A DNA stretch of 64,000 nt from Micrococcaceae bacterium Sec5.8 (GCA_039636775.1 CP143429.1:682001-746000); one strand, 5' to 3'. Positions 41,726 to 50,547 are shown, counted from the first letter of the stretch. Program-made: numbers and translations. Notes: generated from the sequence alone by a model not told the origin.

Positions 41726-41824
41726 TTAGCTGGCTTCCTGTGCTCCGGAGCCGTAGAGCAAATGGCCCACGAACGCTTTCCCGGGCTTGCCGGGGTTGTT
41801 GGCGACATGCCAGCGGTAGGTCAT
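41726..41824 (-). CDS. Possible 32-aa ORF or C-terminal remnant
   Basis: Downstream of vsr on the same strand, ATG 41824 to TAA encodes MTYRWHVANNPGKPGKAFVG and 12 more residues ending AQEAS. Composition is protein-like. GGAGG lies only 2 nt before the ATG, too close for efficient use. The frame is open about 6 codons upstream, to a TAA. It may be a short gene or a degraded tail. I do not recognise a family. Confidence 0.3.
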   Translation of the reverse strand: MTYRWHVANNPGKPGKAFVGHLLYGSGAQEAS

Positions 41825-41851
41825 TGCCTCCGGGTGGGGATGTTACCGAAG

Positions 41852-42343
41852 TCACGTCCGCCGTGTCGCCAAGGCCGCCGCGGGTTGCCTACGCAGCGCG
41901 GGCTGCGGGCGGAGTGGGTCCGTTGCCTGCAGGAAGTCGTCCAGTTGCTTTTCCAGTGCCGCACGGTCCTTGAGCCCGCATTCCCACACGGTGAGGACCG
42001 CCCAGCCCGAGTCTGCTAGCTGCCTGCGCTGTTCGGCGTCCCGGGTCCGGGTCCGGGTGCGTTTGGTTTCCCAGAACTCTGCGTTGGCCTTCGGCGCATG
42101 CTGCCCCACCCGGCAGTCGTGGAAATGCCAGAAGCAGCCATTGACGAAGATAACTTTGCGGCGGCCTGCGAACACCAGATCGGGATTGCCGGGCAACCGT
42201 GCTCCGCGGACCGCGCCGTGCAGCCGGTATCGATAGCCCTTGGCATGCAGTAATTTGCGGACTAGTAGTTCAGGCTTGGTGTTCTTCCCGCGGATCCGGG
42301 ACATGTTCCAGCTGCGCCGCTCCGGGGTCAACTGGTCCGCCAT
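41852..42343 (-). CDS. vsr: Very short patch repair (Vsr) endonuclease
   Basis: A 163-residue Vsr-family T:G mismatch nicking enzyme. Family landmarks: RSWNMSRIRGKNTKPELLVR, LHAKGYRYRLHGAVRGARLPGNPDLVF with the catalytic Asp, the zinc/active-site segment FVNGCFWHFHDCRVGQHAP (Asn where Escherichia coli has His) and WAVLTVWECGLKD. Vsr normally accompanies a Dcm-type cytosine methyltransferase to repair deaminated 5-methylcytosine; no methyltransferase is in this window, so it is an orphan here. ATG 42343 has a TAGACT box 6 nt upstream. Confidence 0.9.
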   Translation of the reverse strand: MADQLTPERRSWNMSRIRGKNTKPELLVRKLLHAKGYRYRLHGAVRGARLPGNPDLVFAGRRKVIFVNGCFWHFHDCRVGQHAPKANAEFWETKRTRTRTRDAEQRRQLADSGWAVLTVWECGLKDRAALEKQLDDFLQATDPLRPQPALRRQPAAALATRRT

Positions 42344-42349
42344 CGCTTA

Positions 42350-42355
42350 AGTCTA
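42350..42355 (-). promoter_or_regulatory. -10 box of leaderless vsr promoter
   Basis: Minus-strand TAGACT is followed by 6 nt and ATG 42343. Confidence 0.6.
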
Positions 42356-42381
42356 GGCGGCCTGCGGCCTCGGACTGGCTG

Positions 42382-42816
42382 CTAAATCTCCCGCTCTGGA
42401 TGCTCGCCGAACCGGAAGTGTCGGCCGCTCACCGAGGTGGGCTCGATCTCGACATAGAAGTCCTTCAGGGTGGGCACCCAGGGCTTAAGCTCCAAGGCCT
42501 CTGCCGCTTCGATCTCGGCGGACTGCTCCAACACCCGGGCCGTGCCACGAAGAACGACTGACCAGGCCTCTTCGGACAGGATGCCGTCCGTCTCGAACAG
42601 GATCTTGGCGTTGATGGTCAGCTCGGCAAGCTTGTTGCCCGGGGCTGTGCGGAGGTAGAGCTTCCTGCCGCTCACGGCGTAGTTCACGGGGAAGATATCG
42701 GGCTCGCCGCCCACGATCAGCACCAGCCTGCCGTGCTTGGTGCTCTCGATCAGCTTCCAGCTCTGATCAGCGTCGAGGACCAGGATGGGGTTTTCGCCAA
42801 CATGTTCGAACATCAT
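42382..42816 (-). CDS. Pyridoxamine 5'-phosphate oxidase-fold (PPOX) flavin/F420-binding protein
   Basis: A split beta-barrel protein of about 144 residues: LIESTKHGRLVLIVGGEPDIFPVNYAVSGRKLYLRTAPGNKLAEL is the typical nucleotide-cofactor strand pattern, followed by VLFETDGILSEEAWSVVLRGTARVLE. Members bind FMN, F420 or haem; the true substrate is not evident. The start is uncertain: ATG 42816 is chosen, with the next ATG one codon on and a GTG at 42849 upstream; none has a good ribosome site. No operon partners are obvious. The 246-nt gap 42850-43095 on the other side contains no gene. Confidence 0.8.
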   Translation of the reverse strand: MMFEHVGENPILVLDADQSWKLIESTKHGRLVLIVGGEPDIFPVNYAVSGRKLYLRTAPGNKLAELTINAKILFETDGILSEEAWSVVLRGTARVLEQSAEIEAAEALELKPWVPTLKDFYVEIEPTSVSGRHFRFGEHPEREI

Positions 42817-43095
42817 GGGTTCATTGTTCTGGGCTGTATCGAAAAACACCAGAGGCTAACGCGGGGAAGTCACCGTGAATCGGCGTGAGGTGGCACTGGT
42901 GCGGCGAAGCAACCGAACAGCGCCTGGAATGTCGGACCCCGGCCATAGTCTGACGCTGTTCGCCCCGGATCGAGTGCGCCGTTGGTCAGGCGGCAGTCTG
43001 TGGATAACTTGGATGTCCAAAATGTGATGTCAGTTACCCTTAAGTCATTGTTTGGCTTCAGGCGTCTTGATTTCTATCGGGGGGAATAGCTGACC

Positions 43096-43752
43096 ATGAC
43101 ATCCCGCACTCCGTTCTTCGGCTGTCGCAGAAAAATTTGCGCCGTCTTGGTCGCCCTCTCCCTGTTCCCGATCACAGCCTGCACCGGCGGGGCAGCAACG
43201 CCGGGAGCGCCGGCGGCACCACCGTCCTCGAGTCCGACCGGGACGCCCACTCCGACGCCAACGCCAACACCGGCGGCCAGTTACAAGCCCGCCGACGCCT
43301 CCGGCCGGGCGCAAAACGTGCCCGTCCCCGAGCTGCCGGAAACCGCCAAGGCCGAGACGAAGGAAGGCCTGGAGGCGTTTGCGCGGTACTGGTTTCAATT
43401 GCTCAGCTACGGATACGAGACCGGCGAATTGGCACAATTTGAGGAGATGACGTCGCCGGATTGCGAGCCGTGCACGAAAGCGAAGAGCGTAATCAAGGCA
43501 TGGCATGCAGAGGGGCGGTGGCTGATAGGTGGAAAGATCACCACTCCGACAGTTAGCACTGAGTTTGTCCCGGATGCTGCCGCAACTTATCAGGTAGTGG
43601 TTCAGGCGCAGCAGACGCCGCTCACCTACATGCGACAGGATGCGAGCGTTGCCCGAAGTGATCCCCAACCAGACGACACAGGCAACCTGTTATTGGTGAC
43701 CTTTAGCGGCAGGAAATGGACTGTCCTAAACGTCGGCAGAATTGTCGGCTAG
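43096..43752 (+). CDS. Lipoprotein of the DUF6318 type
   Basis: A 218-residue secreted lipoprotein. The signal peptide KICAVLVALSLFPITAC ends in a lipobox (ITAC) at Cys 29. A long Pro/Thr/Ser-rich linker (PTGTPTPTPTPTPAASYKP) follows, presumably spanning the cell wall, then a domain of about 130 residues beginning AKAETKEGLEAFARYWFQLLSYGYETGE and containing a CEPC pair (DCEPCTKAK). This resembles DUF6318 proteins of Micrococcaceae. A GGGGGG ribosome site precedes ATG 43096. The next gene starts 4 nt after the stop, so the two are co-expressed. Confidence 0.82.
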   Translation: MTSRTPFFGCRRKICAVLVALSLFPITACTGGAATPGAPAAPPSSSPTGTPTPTPTPTPAASYKPADASGRAQNVPVPELPETAKAETKEGLEAFARYWFQLLSYGYETGELAQFEEMTSPDCEPCTKAKSVIKAWHAEGRWLIGGKITTPTVSTEFVPDAAATYQVVVQAQQTPLTYMRQDASVARSDPQPDDTGNLLLVTFSGRKWTVLNVGRIVG

Positions 43753-43755
43753 GTC

Positions 43756-44694
43756 GTGCGCATCCGAGGGGCGTCCCGTGTTCTAGAAGCATGGATTGTC
43801 GCTATGGCATTAGTTGTGTTCGCAGCGCCGGGCTTAGCTCACGCAGAGCCGCCCGATATCTTCGGTGATTGGAAGCCGGACAGCGTCAACGTTGGGGGCT
43901 GGCGCCTGGACCCAGCGACTGGGAAGTTCGTGGCGCTTCAACCGGGCAGCCCCAGTGCCGACCCGTACCAATACAAATATGAACTCCAGTGCCACCTCGG
44001 GGCTGGCGACTTTGACACGAACTGCCTCGCGGACCTTGTGGACTGCAAGAACGGCCCGGACGGCAAAGACGGCATCCCGGTCCTGTGGCTGAAAGCACCG
44101 GCCGGCGTGCCAAATCCCACATGGACGTACCACTCCGGACCCACGTGTCTCTTCGACCCAAGGCCTGAAGACTTGCTGCCCCGGATCGCAGCCATGATCC
44201 AAAAAGAGTTCCAAAAGCTGCAGGTCAGCGCAGGCTCGGTCACCGCGCAACCCAGTCCCCATACCCTTCGGGGAGCCGAGACCAACTTTTTCGCCGACGT
44301 AGCTGAGCAGCAGTTCGACATCACAATTTTGGCCCAAAAGGTGCACGTCACCGCCAAGCCCGTCCGGTATACCTGGAGCTACGGCGACGGGATCTCGCTG
44401 GGACCGCAGGCCGCCACCGGAGGGCCCCTCCCGCAGGACCGCTGGGGTGAGAAGACCGCCACCAGTCACGTTTATGCCCAGACCGGTGATTTCTCGGTGG
44501 TATTGACTACCCATTTCCAGGGCACCTACTCGGTCAACGGCGGACCACCCCTGCCAATCCCGGGGCAAGGGCAGTTCAGTGCTCCACCGCAGCCCGTCAG
44601 CGTCTGGCGTTCCATCACGCGGAACTATGCCGACGACTGCCTCCGCAACCCGCAGGGCCAGGGTTGCCCCGGCGTCGCACCCCCGGCTCCCTAG
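43756..44694 (+). CDS. Secreted PKD-like domain protein
   Basis: A 312-residue protein starting at GTG 43756. The signal peptide AWIVAMALVVFAAPGLAHA is followed by EPPDIFGDW. The mature protein has two Cys pairs (CHLGAGDFDTNC, and one further pair) and a C-terminal PKD-like beta-sandwich: PVRYTWSYGDGISLGP, then TSHVYAQTGDFSVVLTTHFQG, the YxWxxGDG and HxYxxxGxY pattern. It ends DDCLRNPQGQGCPGV. Extracellular adhesion or interaction with the preceding lipoprotein is likely; there is no sortase motif. Confidence 0.82.
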   Translation: MRIRGASRVLEAWIVAMALVVFAAPGLAHAEPPDIFGDWKPDSVNVGGWRLDPATGKFVALQPGSPSADPYQYKYELQCHLGAGDFDTNCLADLVDCKNGPDGKDGIPVLWLKAPAGVPNPTWTYHSGPTCLFDPRPEDLLPRIAAMIQKEFQKLQVSAGSVTAQPSPHTLRGAETNFFADVAEQQFDITILAQKVHVTAKPVRYTWSYGDGISLGPQAATGGPLPQDRWGEKTATSHVYAQTGDFSVVLTTHFQGTYSVNGGPPLPIPGQGQFSAPPQPVSVWRSITRNYADDCLRNPQGQGCPGVAPPAP

Positions 44695-44753
44695 GACAGA
44701 GCCGAGCCAGAGAGGGCTGAGATCAGGCCCGCAGCGCGAGCGCCTGATGCCGC

Positions 44754-46091
44754 CTACGCCCGCAGTTCCCGGTCCAGTCGCTCCATCCGTGCCGTTACCA
44801 GCTGGGCGCGCGGATCCAGCGGCCCTAAAAGCTTCGCAGCCAGCGCCGCAGCGGCCGTGTCCGTGGACCCCATATCGGACGTGCACCACCGCAGCATCAA
44901 CCCGGCATCGCCACTGGCCCGAACCGAGGCGCCGACGGCTTCATTGAGTTCATCCCGCAGGAAACCGATGGCGAGGTTGTTGGAACGATTGAGAAATTTG
45001 GCCGGATAAGCCGCAACCGCTGCAGCAACCCGGCCCTCCCGCAAGTGGCCTGCCACCGCCGATGCGTCTGTCTCAACCTTGACCGAAGACGAAAAACGGT
45101 AGGGGTTTGCCTCCACTACCTCGCCCAGCACGCTGCGGATCCGGTGCATCTCGGTCCGGATCGCCGCTGCGGTGCCCGCATCGCCGTGGATTTCAAAGGC
45201 CAACTCGTCGGCGCTCCAGCCCCGTGTCCGGGAGGCCAGCAAGGCCAGGATTTCGGCCCGGCGCAGTGTCAGCGGCCGGCGGGTGCCGCCGTCGACAGCT
45301 GCTGACGGGGCGTCCGCCAACAGCGTCAACTGGACCCGGACCCCGGAAGAGGCCCGTACTGAGGTGTTGACACCTGACCCGCTGCGCTCCGGGCGGCGGG
45401 AACCGTCCGCGGGAGCCGCGGATTTCAATAGTTCCTCGGCCAAGCGCACTCCGCACCGCACCAGACGAAGGCTGTCCGGTGTCACGGATTCGAACGGGCC
45501 GGATACGTCCAGAACACCGAGGATTTCCCCCGTCAGCGGGTCACGAATCGGCGATGCCGTGCAGGCCCAGTCGTGATGGGTCCGGACGAGGTGCTCAGCC
45601 GAGAAGAGCTGCGCCGGCGCACCCGTCACTAGGGCCTCGCTGATGGCGTTGGTCCCCACCCCGGCCTCAGACCAATCCGCCCCCTCGACAAACTCCAGCG
45701 AATCCGCAAGTTTCAGCGCTTGTTTGCTCCCCACACGCCAGAGCACCTCGCCCGCGTGATCGGTCACGATCAGGAGATGGCGCCCGGTCACGGTCTCATC
45801 GGCCAGGAGTTGGGACAGCGCAGGCATCACAGCCGCCAGCCGGTGGCCGGCACTGAGCGAGCGGGCCTCGGAAACTTCATGCCGGTGGACGGGTCGGTGT
45901 CCGTCGGGATTGATACCCATGGCAAGCGAACGTTGCCAGGACTTGATCAGGGACGGCGACAAATGCGGGCTTGGCGAGCCGGAGACCGAGGCTTCATGTG
46001 CCTTACGGAGGGCCCGGGCGTACTCTGCCGGCGCGGAAAATCTCAAGTCCGAGAGCTGCGTGAAAGAGCGACTGCCCGGCCGCATACTCAT
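44754..46091 (-). CDS. GAF-domain transcriptional activator, AcoR-like N-terminal half
   Basis: A protein of about 445 residues. It begins with the AcoR/DhaR-type leader (HLSPSLIKSWQRSLAMGINPDG), then a GAF domain with GRHLLIVTDHAGEVLWRVGS and DWSEAGVGTNAISEALVTG, then CTASPIRDPLTGEILGVLDVSG. There is no sigma-54 AAA domain. Instead the C terminus carries a winged-HTH-like region (RRPLTLRRAEILALLASRTRGWSADELAFEIHGD...TEMHRIRSVLGEVV), the actinobacterial variant. ATG 46091 is chosen; ATG 46085 is possible. It is divergent from the FMO/ADH genes and probably activates them in response to a volatile or aldehyde-type substrate. Confidence 0.85.
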   Translation of the reverse strand: MSMRPGSRSFTQLSDLRFSAPAEYARALRKAHEASVSGSPSPHLSPSLIKSWQRSLAMGINPDGHRPVHRHEVSEARSLSAGHRLAAVMPALSQLLADETVTGRHLLIVTDHAGEVLWRVGSKQALKLADSLEFVEGADWSEAGVGTNAISEALVTGAPAQLFSAEHLVRTHHDWACTASPIRDPLTGEILGVLDVSGPFESVTPDSLRLVRCGVRLAEELLKSAAPADGSRRPERSGSGVNTSVRASSGVRVQLTLLADAPSAAVDGGTRRPLTLRRAEILALLASRTRGWSADELAFEIHGDAGTAAAIRTEMHRIRSVLGEVVEANPYRFSSSVKVETDASAVAGHLREGRVAAAVAAYPAKFLNRSNNLAIGFLRDELNEAVGASVRASGDAGLMLRWCTSDMGSTDTAAAALAAKLLGPLDPRAQLVTARMERLDRELRA

Positions 46092-46179
46092 GTTCCCAAC
46101 TCGCCCTCGAATCGTCGGACCCGTCCAGCTCAGGCAGCCCCTGACCGGCGGAACCAAGGCCGGGTTCAGGAGCGCTCTG

Positions 46180-46198
46180 TGTAACCCGATTGTAACCC
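46180..46198 (+). promoter_or_regulatory. Direct repeat TGTAACCC, candidate activator site
   Basis: TGTAACCC occurs twice, 11 nt apart, in the short divergent gap between the GAF regulator and the FMO gene. One-turn spacing suits an activator dimer or tandem site. Confidence 0.35.
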
Positions 46199-46288
46199 CC
46201 GGTGATCTTTACTTGTGAGGCGGGTCACTGCACGGACGTCATGTCCTGCAGCGGCATCCGCCCACAGTTGGCAACGGAAAGAGGAATC

Positions 46289-48079
46289 ATGCCTGAGACA
46301 CCCAATGGCGTGGTCGAGGCGTGGCTGGCGCAGTTCGATGAGGCGCTGCGCAGCCACGATACGGACCGCGTGCTTGACCTGTTCGACGACGATTCGTACT
46401 GGCGCGACTTCGTTTCCTTCACCTGGAATCTCAAAACTCTGGAAGGTAAAGAGGACATCCGGCGCATGCTGGATGCAACCCTCGACGACGTGCAGCCCAG
46501 CAACTGGACCTTGGCGGAAGACGCCACCGGGGATGCGGCCAACACCGAGGCGTGGGTGAACTTTGAGACGGCCCAGGCCCGGGGCTACGCCCATCTGCGC
46601 CTCCGCAACGGCAAATGCTGGACCCTGCTCACCACCATGCAGGAACTCAAGGGCTTCGAGGAAAAAAAGGGCCCCAACCGGGAGAAGGGGGTCGCTCACC
46701 AGATCACCAAGGGCCGCAAATCGTGGCTGGAACTGAAAGAAGAGCAGGAAGCCCGGCTCGGCTACGAAGACCAGCCCTACACCGTCATCATCGGCGGCGG
46801 CCAGGGCGGGATCGGGCTGGGCGCCCGGCTGCGGCGGCTTGGCGTGCCCACCATCATCATCGAAAAGAACGATCGCCCGGGTGACTCCTGGCGGAACCGG
46901 TACAAGTCCCTCCACCTCCATGACCCGGTCTGGTACGACCACCTGCCCTACATCAAGTTCCCGGACGACTGGCCGGTCTTCGCGGCCAAGGACAAGATCG
47001 GCGACTGGCTGGAGAATTACACCCGGATCATGGAACTGAACTATTGGTCCAAGACCGAATGCACCGCCGCCCGCTTCGACGAATCCACGCAGGAATGGGT
47101 GGTGGAGGTGGTGCGCGACGGCGAACCCGTCACCCTGCGTCCCAAGCAGCTGGTCTTCGCCCTCGGCGTGTCCGGGTACCCCAGCGTCCCCACGTTCGAC
47201 GGCGCCGAGTCCTTCCAGGGCGAGCAATACCACTCCTCCAAGCACCCCGGTGGCGGAGACTGGACCGGTAAAAAAGCCGTGGTCATCGGTTCCAACAACT
47301 CGGCCCACGACATCTGCGCCGACCTCTGGGAACACGGCGCGGACGTCACCATGGTCCAGCGCTCCTCCACCCACATCGCCCGCAGTGAATCCCTCATGGA
47401 CCTCGCCCTGGGAGGGCTGTATTCGGAGCAGGCACTGGCCAACGGCGTCACCACGGAGAAAGCCGATCTGCTGTTCGCCTCGCTGCCGTACCGGATCCTG
47501 CCGGAAGCCCAGATCCCCGTGTACGCGGAGATGGCCGAGCGGGACGCCGAGTTCTACTCGCAGCTGGAGGCAGCAGGCTTTGATCTGGACTTCGGCGTCG
47601 ACGGTTCCGGCCTGTTCCTGAAATACCTGCGGCGCGGCTCCGGCTACTACATCGACGTCGGCGCCTCGCAGTTGATCATCGACGGCCGGGTCAAGCTCGC
47701 CAACGGCGAGGTCGGCAAGATCACCGGCAACGCCGTCGTGATGGCCAACGGAACCGAACTGGAAGCCGACGCCATCATCTACGCCACCGGCTACGGGTCG
47801 ATGAACGGCTGGCTGGCTGACCTGGTCTCTCCCGAGGTGGCCGACGCCGTCGGCAAGTGCTGGGGCTTCGGCTCCGACACCCCGAAGGACCCGGGGCCGT
47901 GGGAGGGTGAGCTGCGGAACATGTGGAAGCCCACCAACGTGGACCAGCTCTGGATCCACGGCGGCAATCTGCACCAAAGCCGCCACTATTCCAACTACTT
48001 GGCGCTGCAGCTCAAGGCCAGAATGGAAGGACTCCCGACGCCGGTTTTCGAGCGCCAGCCCACCCACCACACCCGCTGA
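46289..48079 (+). CDS. NTF2/SnoaL-like domain fused to flavin-containing monooxygenase
   Basis: A 596-residue protein. Residues 1-130 form an NTF2/SnoaL-like cone (WLAQFDEALRSHDTDRVLDLFDDDSYWRDFVSFTWNLKTLEG). The flavoprotein part follows: FAD site VIIGGGQGGIGLGARLRRLG at about residue 165, RPGDSWRNRYKSLHLHDPVWYDHLPY, NADPH site VVIGSNNSAHDICADLWEHGADV at about 331, and the ATGYG C-terminal motif. This fusion type occurs in soil bacteria beside alcohol dehydrogenases; the substrate may be a ketone, amine or indole derivative. ATG 46289 has AAAGAGG upstream. The GAF regulator is divergent. Confidence 0.88.
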   Translation: MPETPNGVVEAWLAQFDEALRSHDTDRVLDLFDDDSYWRDFVSFTWNLKTLEGKEDIRRMLDATLDDVQPSNWTLAEDATGDAANTEAWVNFETAQARGYAHLRLRNGKCWTLLTTMQELKGFEEKKGPNREKGVAHQITKGRKSWLELKEEQEARLGYEDQPYTVIIGGGQGGIGLGARLRRLGVPTIIIEKNDRPGDSWRNRYKSLHLHDPVWYDHLPYIKFPDDWPVFAAKDKIGDWLENYTRIMELNYWSKTECTAARFDESTQEWVVEVVRDGEPVTLRPKQLVFALGVSGYPSVPTFDGAESFQGEQYHSSKHPGGGDWTGKKAVVIGSNNSAHDICADLWEHGADVTMVQRSSTHIARSESLMDLALGGLYSEQALANGVTTEKADLLFASLPYRILPEAQIPVYAEMAERDAEFYSQLEAAGFDLDFGVDGSGLFLKYLRRGSGYYIDVGASQLIIDGRVKLANGEVGKITGNAVVMANGTELEADAIIYATGYGSMNGWLADLVSPEVADAVGKCWGFGSDTPKDPGPWEGELRNMWKPTNVDQLWIHGGNLHQSRHYSNYLALQLKARMEGLPTPVFERQPTHHTR

Positions 48080-48157
48080 CCCGCACCCGCCGTGACATTC
48101 GCGCCCCCGGGAACCACACTGGGGGTGGCGGCCCTTTTCCTGACAATCCAACGACCT

Positions 48158-48192
48158 GCTGTGGAGGCGCCTCATCGGGGCGCCTCCACAGC
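48158..48192 (+). promoter_or_regulatory. 14-bp perfect hairpin just before the ADH gene
   Basis: Arms GCTGTGGAGGCGCC and GGCGCCTCCACAGC with a 7-nt loop lie between the FMO stop and the ADH ribosome site (start codon 22 nt later). There is no T tract. It may partly terminate the FMO message, protect a processed transcript end or reduce downstream expression. Confidence 0.55.
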
Positions 48193-48214
48193 GGCAACGC
48201 GAAGGCAGAACACC

Positions 48215-49270
48215 ATGAAGGCAGCACGTTTCCACGCCCGCAACGACCTCCGAATCGAAGACATTCCCGAGCCGGAGCTGCGCCCCGGAGCGGTGAAGAT
48301 TTCCGTCGCCTGGTGCGGCATCTGCGGCACCGACCTGCATGAGTTCCTGGAAGGGCCCATCTTCACCCCGGCGCCCGGCCATCCCCACCCGCTTTCCAGC
48401 GAATCCGCCCCGGTGACCATGGGCCACGAATTCTCCGGCACGGTCAACGAACTGGGGGAGGGCGTGAGCGGTCTCAAGGTCGGCGACAACGTGGTGGTGG
48501 AACCGTATCTCGTTTGCAATGAATGCGGCCCGTGCCGCAGCGGCCACTACAACCTGTGCACCAAGCTGGGCTTCATCGGGTTGGCAGGCGGCGGTGGCGG
48601 CCTCAGTGAGACCATCGTGGTCGACGCCCGCTGGGTGCACCCCGTCGGTGATATCCCGCTGGATGAAGCGGCGCTCATTGAACCCCTCGCCGTCGCGTAT
48701 CACGCCGTCGGCCGCGGCGGCCTCAAAGCCGGGGACGTCGCCGTCGTCGGCGGTGCCGGCCCCATTGGCCTGCTCACCGCAGCGGTCCTCAAGGGCCTGG
48801 GAATCACCACCATCGTCACCGAACTGTCAGCGGCCCGGAAGGACAAGGCGGTCTCCTCCGGTGTCGCGGACCATGTCCTCGATCCGAGCTCCGATGACGT
48901 CAAGGCCCGGGTGCTGGAGCTCACCAACGGCCTCGGGGCAGACGGGGCCTTTGAATGCGCGGGAGTGAACGCCGTGCTGGACACCATGCTCGACGTCGTC
49001 AAGCCAGCCGGCGTGGTGGTCAACGTTTCGATCTGGGGACGTCCGGCAACGGTGGACATGCAAAAAATCGTCTTGAAGGAAATCGACCTGCGCGGCACCA
49101 TCGCCTACTGCGGCGACCATGCGGCCGCGATCAAGCTCGTCCAGGACGGCAAGGTTGATCTGAAACCCTTCATCACCGGCAGAATCGCGCTCGATGACCT
49201 CGTCGACAAGGGCTTCGATACCCTCATCAACCACAACGACACCGCAGTGAAGATCATCGTTCATCCGTAG
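48215..49270 (+). CDS. Zinc-dependent alcohol dehydrogenase, butanediol-dehydrogenase-like
   Basis: A 351-residue medium-chain dehydrogenase. The catalytic zinc site is in CGICGTDLHE and TMGHEFSG; the structural zinc Cys cluster is CNECGPCRSGHYNLC; the NAD-binding motif is VAVVGGAGPIGLLTAAVLKGLG. The insert HEFLEGPIFTPAPGHPHPLS is typical of (R,R)-butanediol dehydrogenases. ATG 48215 follows GAAGG. It is co-directional with the FMO upstream and the Old Yellow Enzyme downstream, suggesting linked redox steps on a carbonyl or alcohol substrate. Confidence 0.9.
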   Translation: MKAARFHARNDLRIEDIPEPELRPGAVKISVAWCGICGTDLHEFLEGPIFTPAPGHPHPLSSESAPVTMGHEFSGTVNELGEGVSGLKVGDNVVVEPYLVCNECGPCRSGHYNLCTKLGFIGLAGGGGGLSETIVVDARWVHPVGDIPLDEAALIEPLAVAYHAVGRGGLKAGDVAVVGGAGPIGLLTAAVLKGLGITTIVTELSAARKDKAVSSGVADHVLDPSSDDVKARVLELTNGLGADGAFECAGVNAVLDTMLDVVKPAGVVVNVSIWGRPATVDMQKIVLKEIDLRGTIAYCGDHAAAIKLVQDGKVDLKPFITGRIALDDLVDKGFDTLINHNDTAVKIIVHP

Positions 49271-49352
49271 TGATCCGGGTCTCGTCCGGAATAGTTGCAG
49301 GCGCCCCGCAGTTACCTCCAGTGAACCCAATCCCTGGTGAAAGGAACTGCGC

Positions 49353-50423
49353 ATGCTGTTTTCCCCAATGACTCTCGGCGAGATGGAACTGCCCAACCGA
49401 CTCGTGATGGCGCCGCTGACGCGCGTCCGCTCCGGCCAGGAAGGCATCCCCGGACCCCTCGTCGTCGAGCACTACCGGCAGCGGGCGTCCCTCGGACTGA
49501 TCGTCAGTGAGGGCACGTACCCCAGCCACGCCGGCCGGGGGTTCCCGGGGCAGCCCGGCCTGGTGACCGAGGCCCAGCTGGAGGGCTGGGCCAACGTCAC
49601 CTCCGCCGTGCACGCCGAGGGCGGCCGCATCTTCGCCCAGGTCATGCACGCCGGACGCGTCACCCATGAAGACACCACCGGCGGTTACCAAGTGGTAGCA
49701 CCCAGCGCCATCGCGATCGACGGCGAAACCCGCACCTACACGGGCAAGCAGGCGTTCCCCGTTCCGCACGCCCTGACCGCCGACGAACTGCCGGGCATCG
49801 TCGAAGAATTCGTCACCGCGTCCCGCAACGCGATCGGTGCCGGATTCGACGGCGTCGAGCTGCACTCAGCCAACGGTTACCTGCTGCACGAATTCCTGAC
49901 CCCGTCCGCCAACCAGCGCGACGACATCTATGGGGGCTCGCCGGAGAACCGTGCGCGCTTCGTCATCGAGGTGACCCGCGCCGTGGTCGAGGCCGTGGGC
50001 GCTGACCGCGTTGGCATCCGGATCTCGCCCGAGCACAATGTCCAGGGAGCCATGGAGAGCGAAGCAGCCGACGTCCGCGCAACCTACGACATCCTGGTGG
50101 ATGCGCTTGCGCCCCTGAAGCTCGCTTACCTCAGCGTCCTGCACAAGGAGCCCACCGGCGACCTGGTGCAGGATCTGCGCAGCCGCTTCGGCGGAACCTT
50201 CCTGCTGAACACCGGCTTCGGCGTCATCACCACCCGCGAGGAAGCCACGGCCTTGGTCGCCGACGGCCTCGCTGACGCCGTCGTCGTCGGACGTCCGGCC
50301 ATCGCCAACCCGGACCTGGTCCGCCGCTGGCGCGAAGGACTCCCGGTCAACGAGCCGGACCCGTCGACTTTCTACGGCGAGGGCGCCAAGGGCTACACGG
50401 ACTACCCGGCGTACCAGAACTAG
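49353..50423 (+). CDS. Old Yellow Enzyme-family ene-reductase
   Basis: A 356-residue FMN TIM barrel. N terminus LFSPMTLGEMELPNRLVMAPLTRVRS; catalytic region FDGVELHSANGYLLHEFLTPSANQRDDIYGGSPENRARF; FMN phosphate region NTGFGVITTREEATALVADGLADAVVVGRPAIANPDLV. Where many relatives have HxxH or HxxN in FDGVEIHGANGYL, this protein has HSAN, so the substrate-binding His/Asn pair is present. It reduces activated C=C bonds using NAD(P)H. AAAGGA precedes ATG 49353. A 35-nt perfect palindrome follows at 50504. Confidence 0.92.
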   Translation: MLFSPMTLGEMELPNRLVMAPLTRVRSGQEGIPGPLVVEHYRQRASLGLIVSEGTYPSHAGRGFPGQPGLVTEAQLEGWANVTSAVHAEGGRIFAQVMHAGRVTHEDTTGGYQVVAPSAIAIDGETRTYTGKQAFPVPHALTADELPGIVEEFVTASRNAIGAGFDGVELHSANGYLLHEFLTPSANQRDDIYGGSPENRARFVIEVTRAVVEAVGADRVGIRISPEHNVQGAMESEAADVRATYDILVDALAPLKLAYLSVLHKEPTGDLVQDLRSRFGGTFLLNTGFGVITTREEATALVADGLADAVVVGRPAIANPDLVRRWREGLPVNEPDPSTFYGEGAKGYTDYPAYQN

Positions 50424-50445
50424 GTCCGCCAGCTCCACCCCTCAC

Positions 50446-50495
50446 CACTGGACATGTCCACTCCCGGCGACTCCCGGGACCGGACATGTCCAGTG
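50446..50495. repeat. Inverted pair of GGACATGTCC motifs
   Basis: CACTGGACATGTCC (50446) and GGACATGTCCAGTG (50482) are perfect inverted copies around a CCCGG-rich centre. They belong to the GRCATGYY repeat family of 4735-5080. Confidence 0.7.
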
Positions 50496-50503
50496 ACGGC
50501 CGC

Positions 50504-50538
50504 GAACAGTGGGCAGAATGCCATTCTGCCCACTGTTC
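50504..50538. terminator. Perfect 35-nt palindrome between convergent genes
   Basis: Two 17-nt arms meet at a single central base (C50521). A perfect palindrome with essentially no loop can act as a cruciform or protein site; at this position between convergent stops it may also end transcription from both sides. Confidence 0.6.
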
Positions 50539-50547
50539 TCATTTAAC

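Noticed and set aside
46166..48703. 845-residue minus-strand ORF opposite the FMO and ADH genes
   Set aside because: High-GC antisense frame with biased composition and no motif; the plus-strand genes have complete cofactor motifs.
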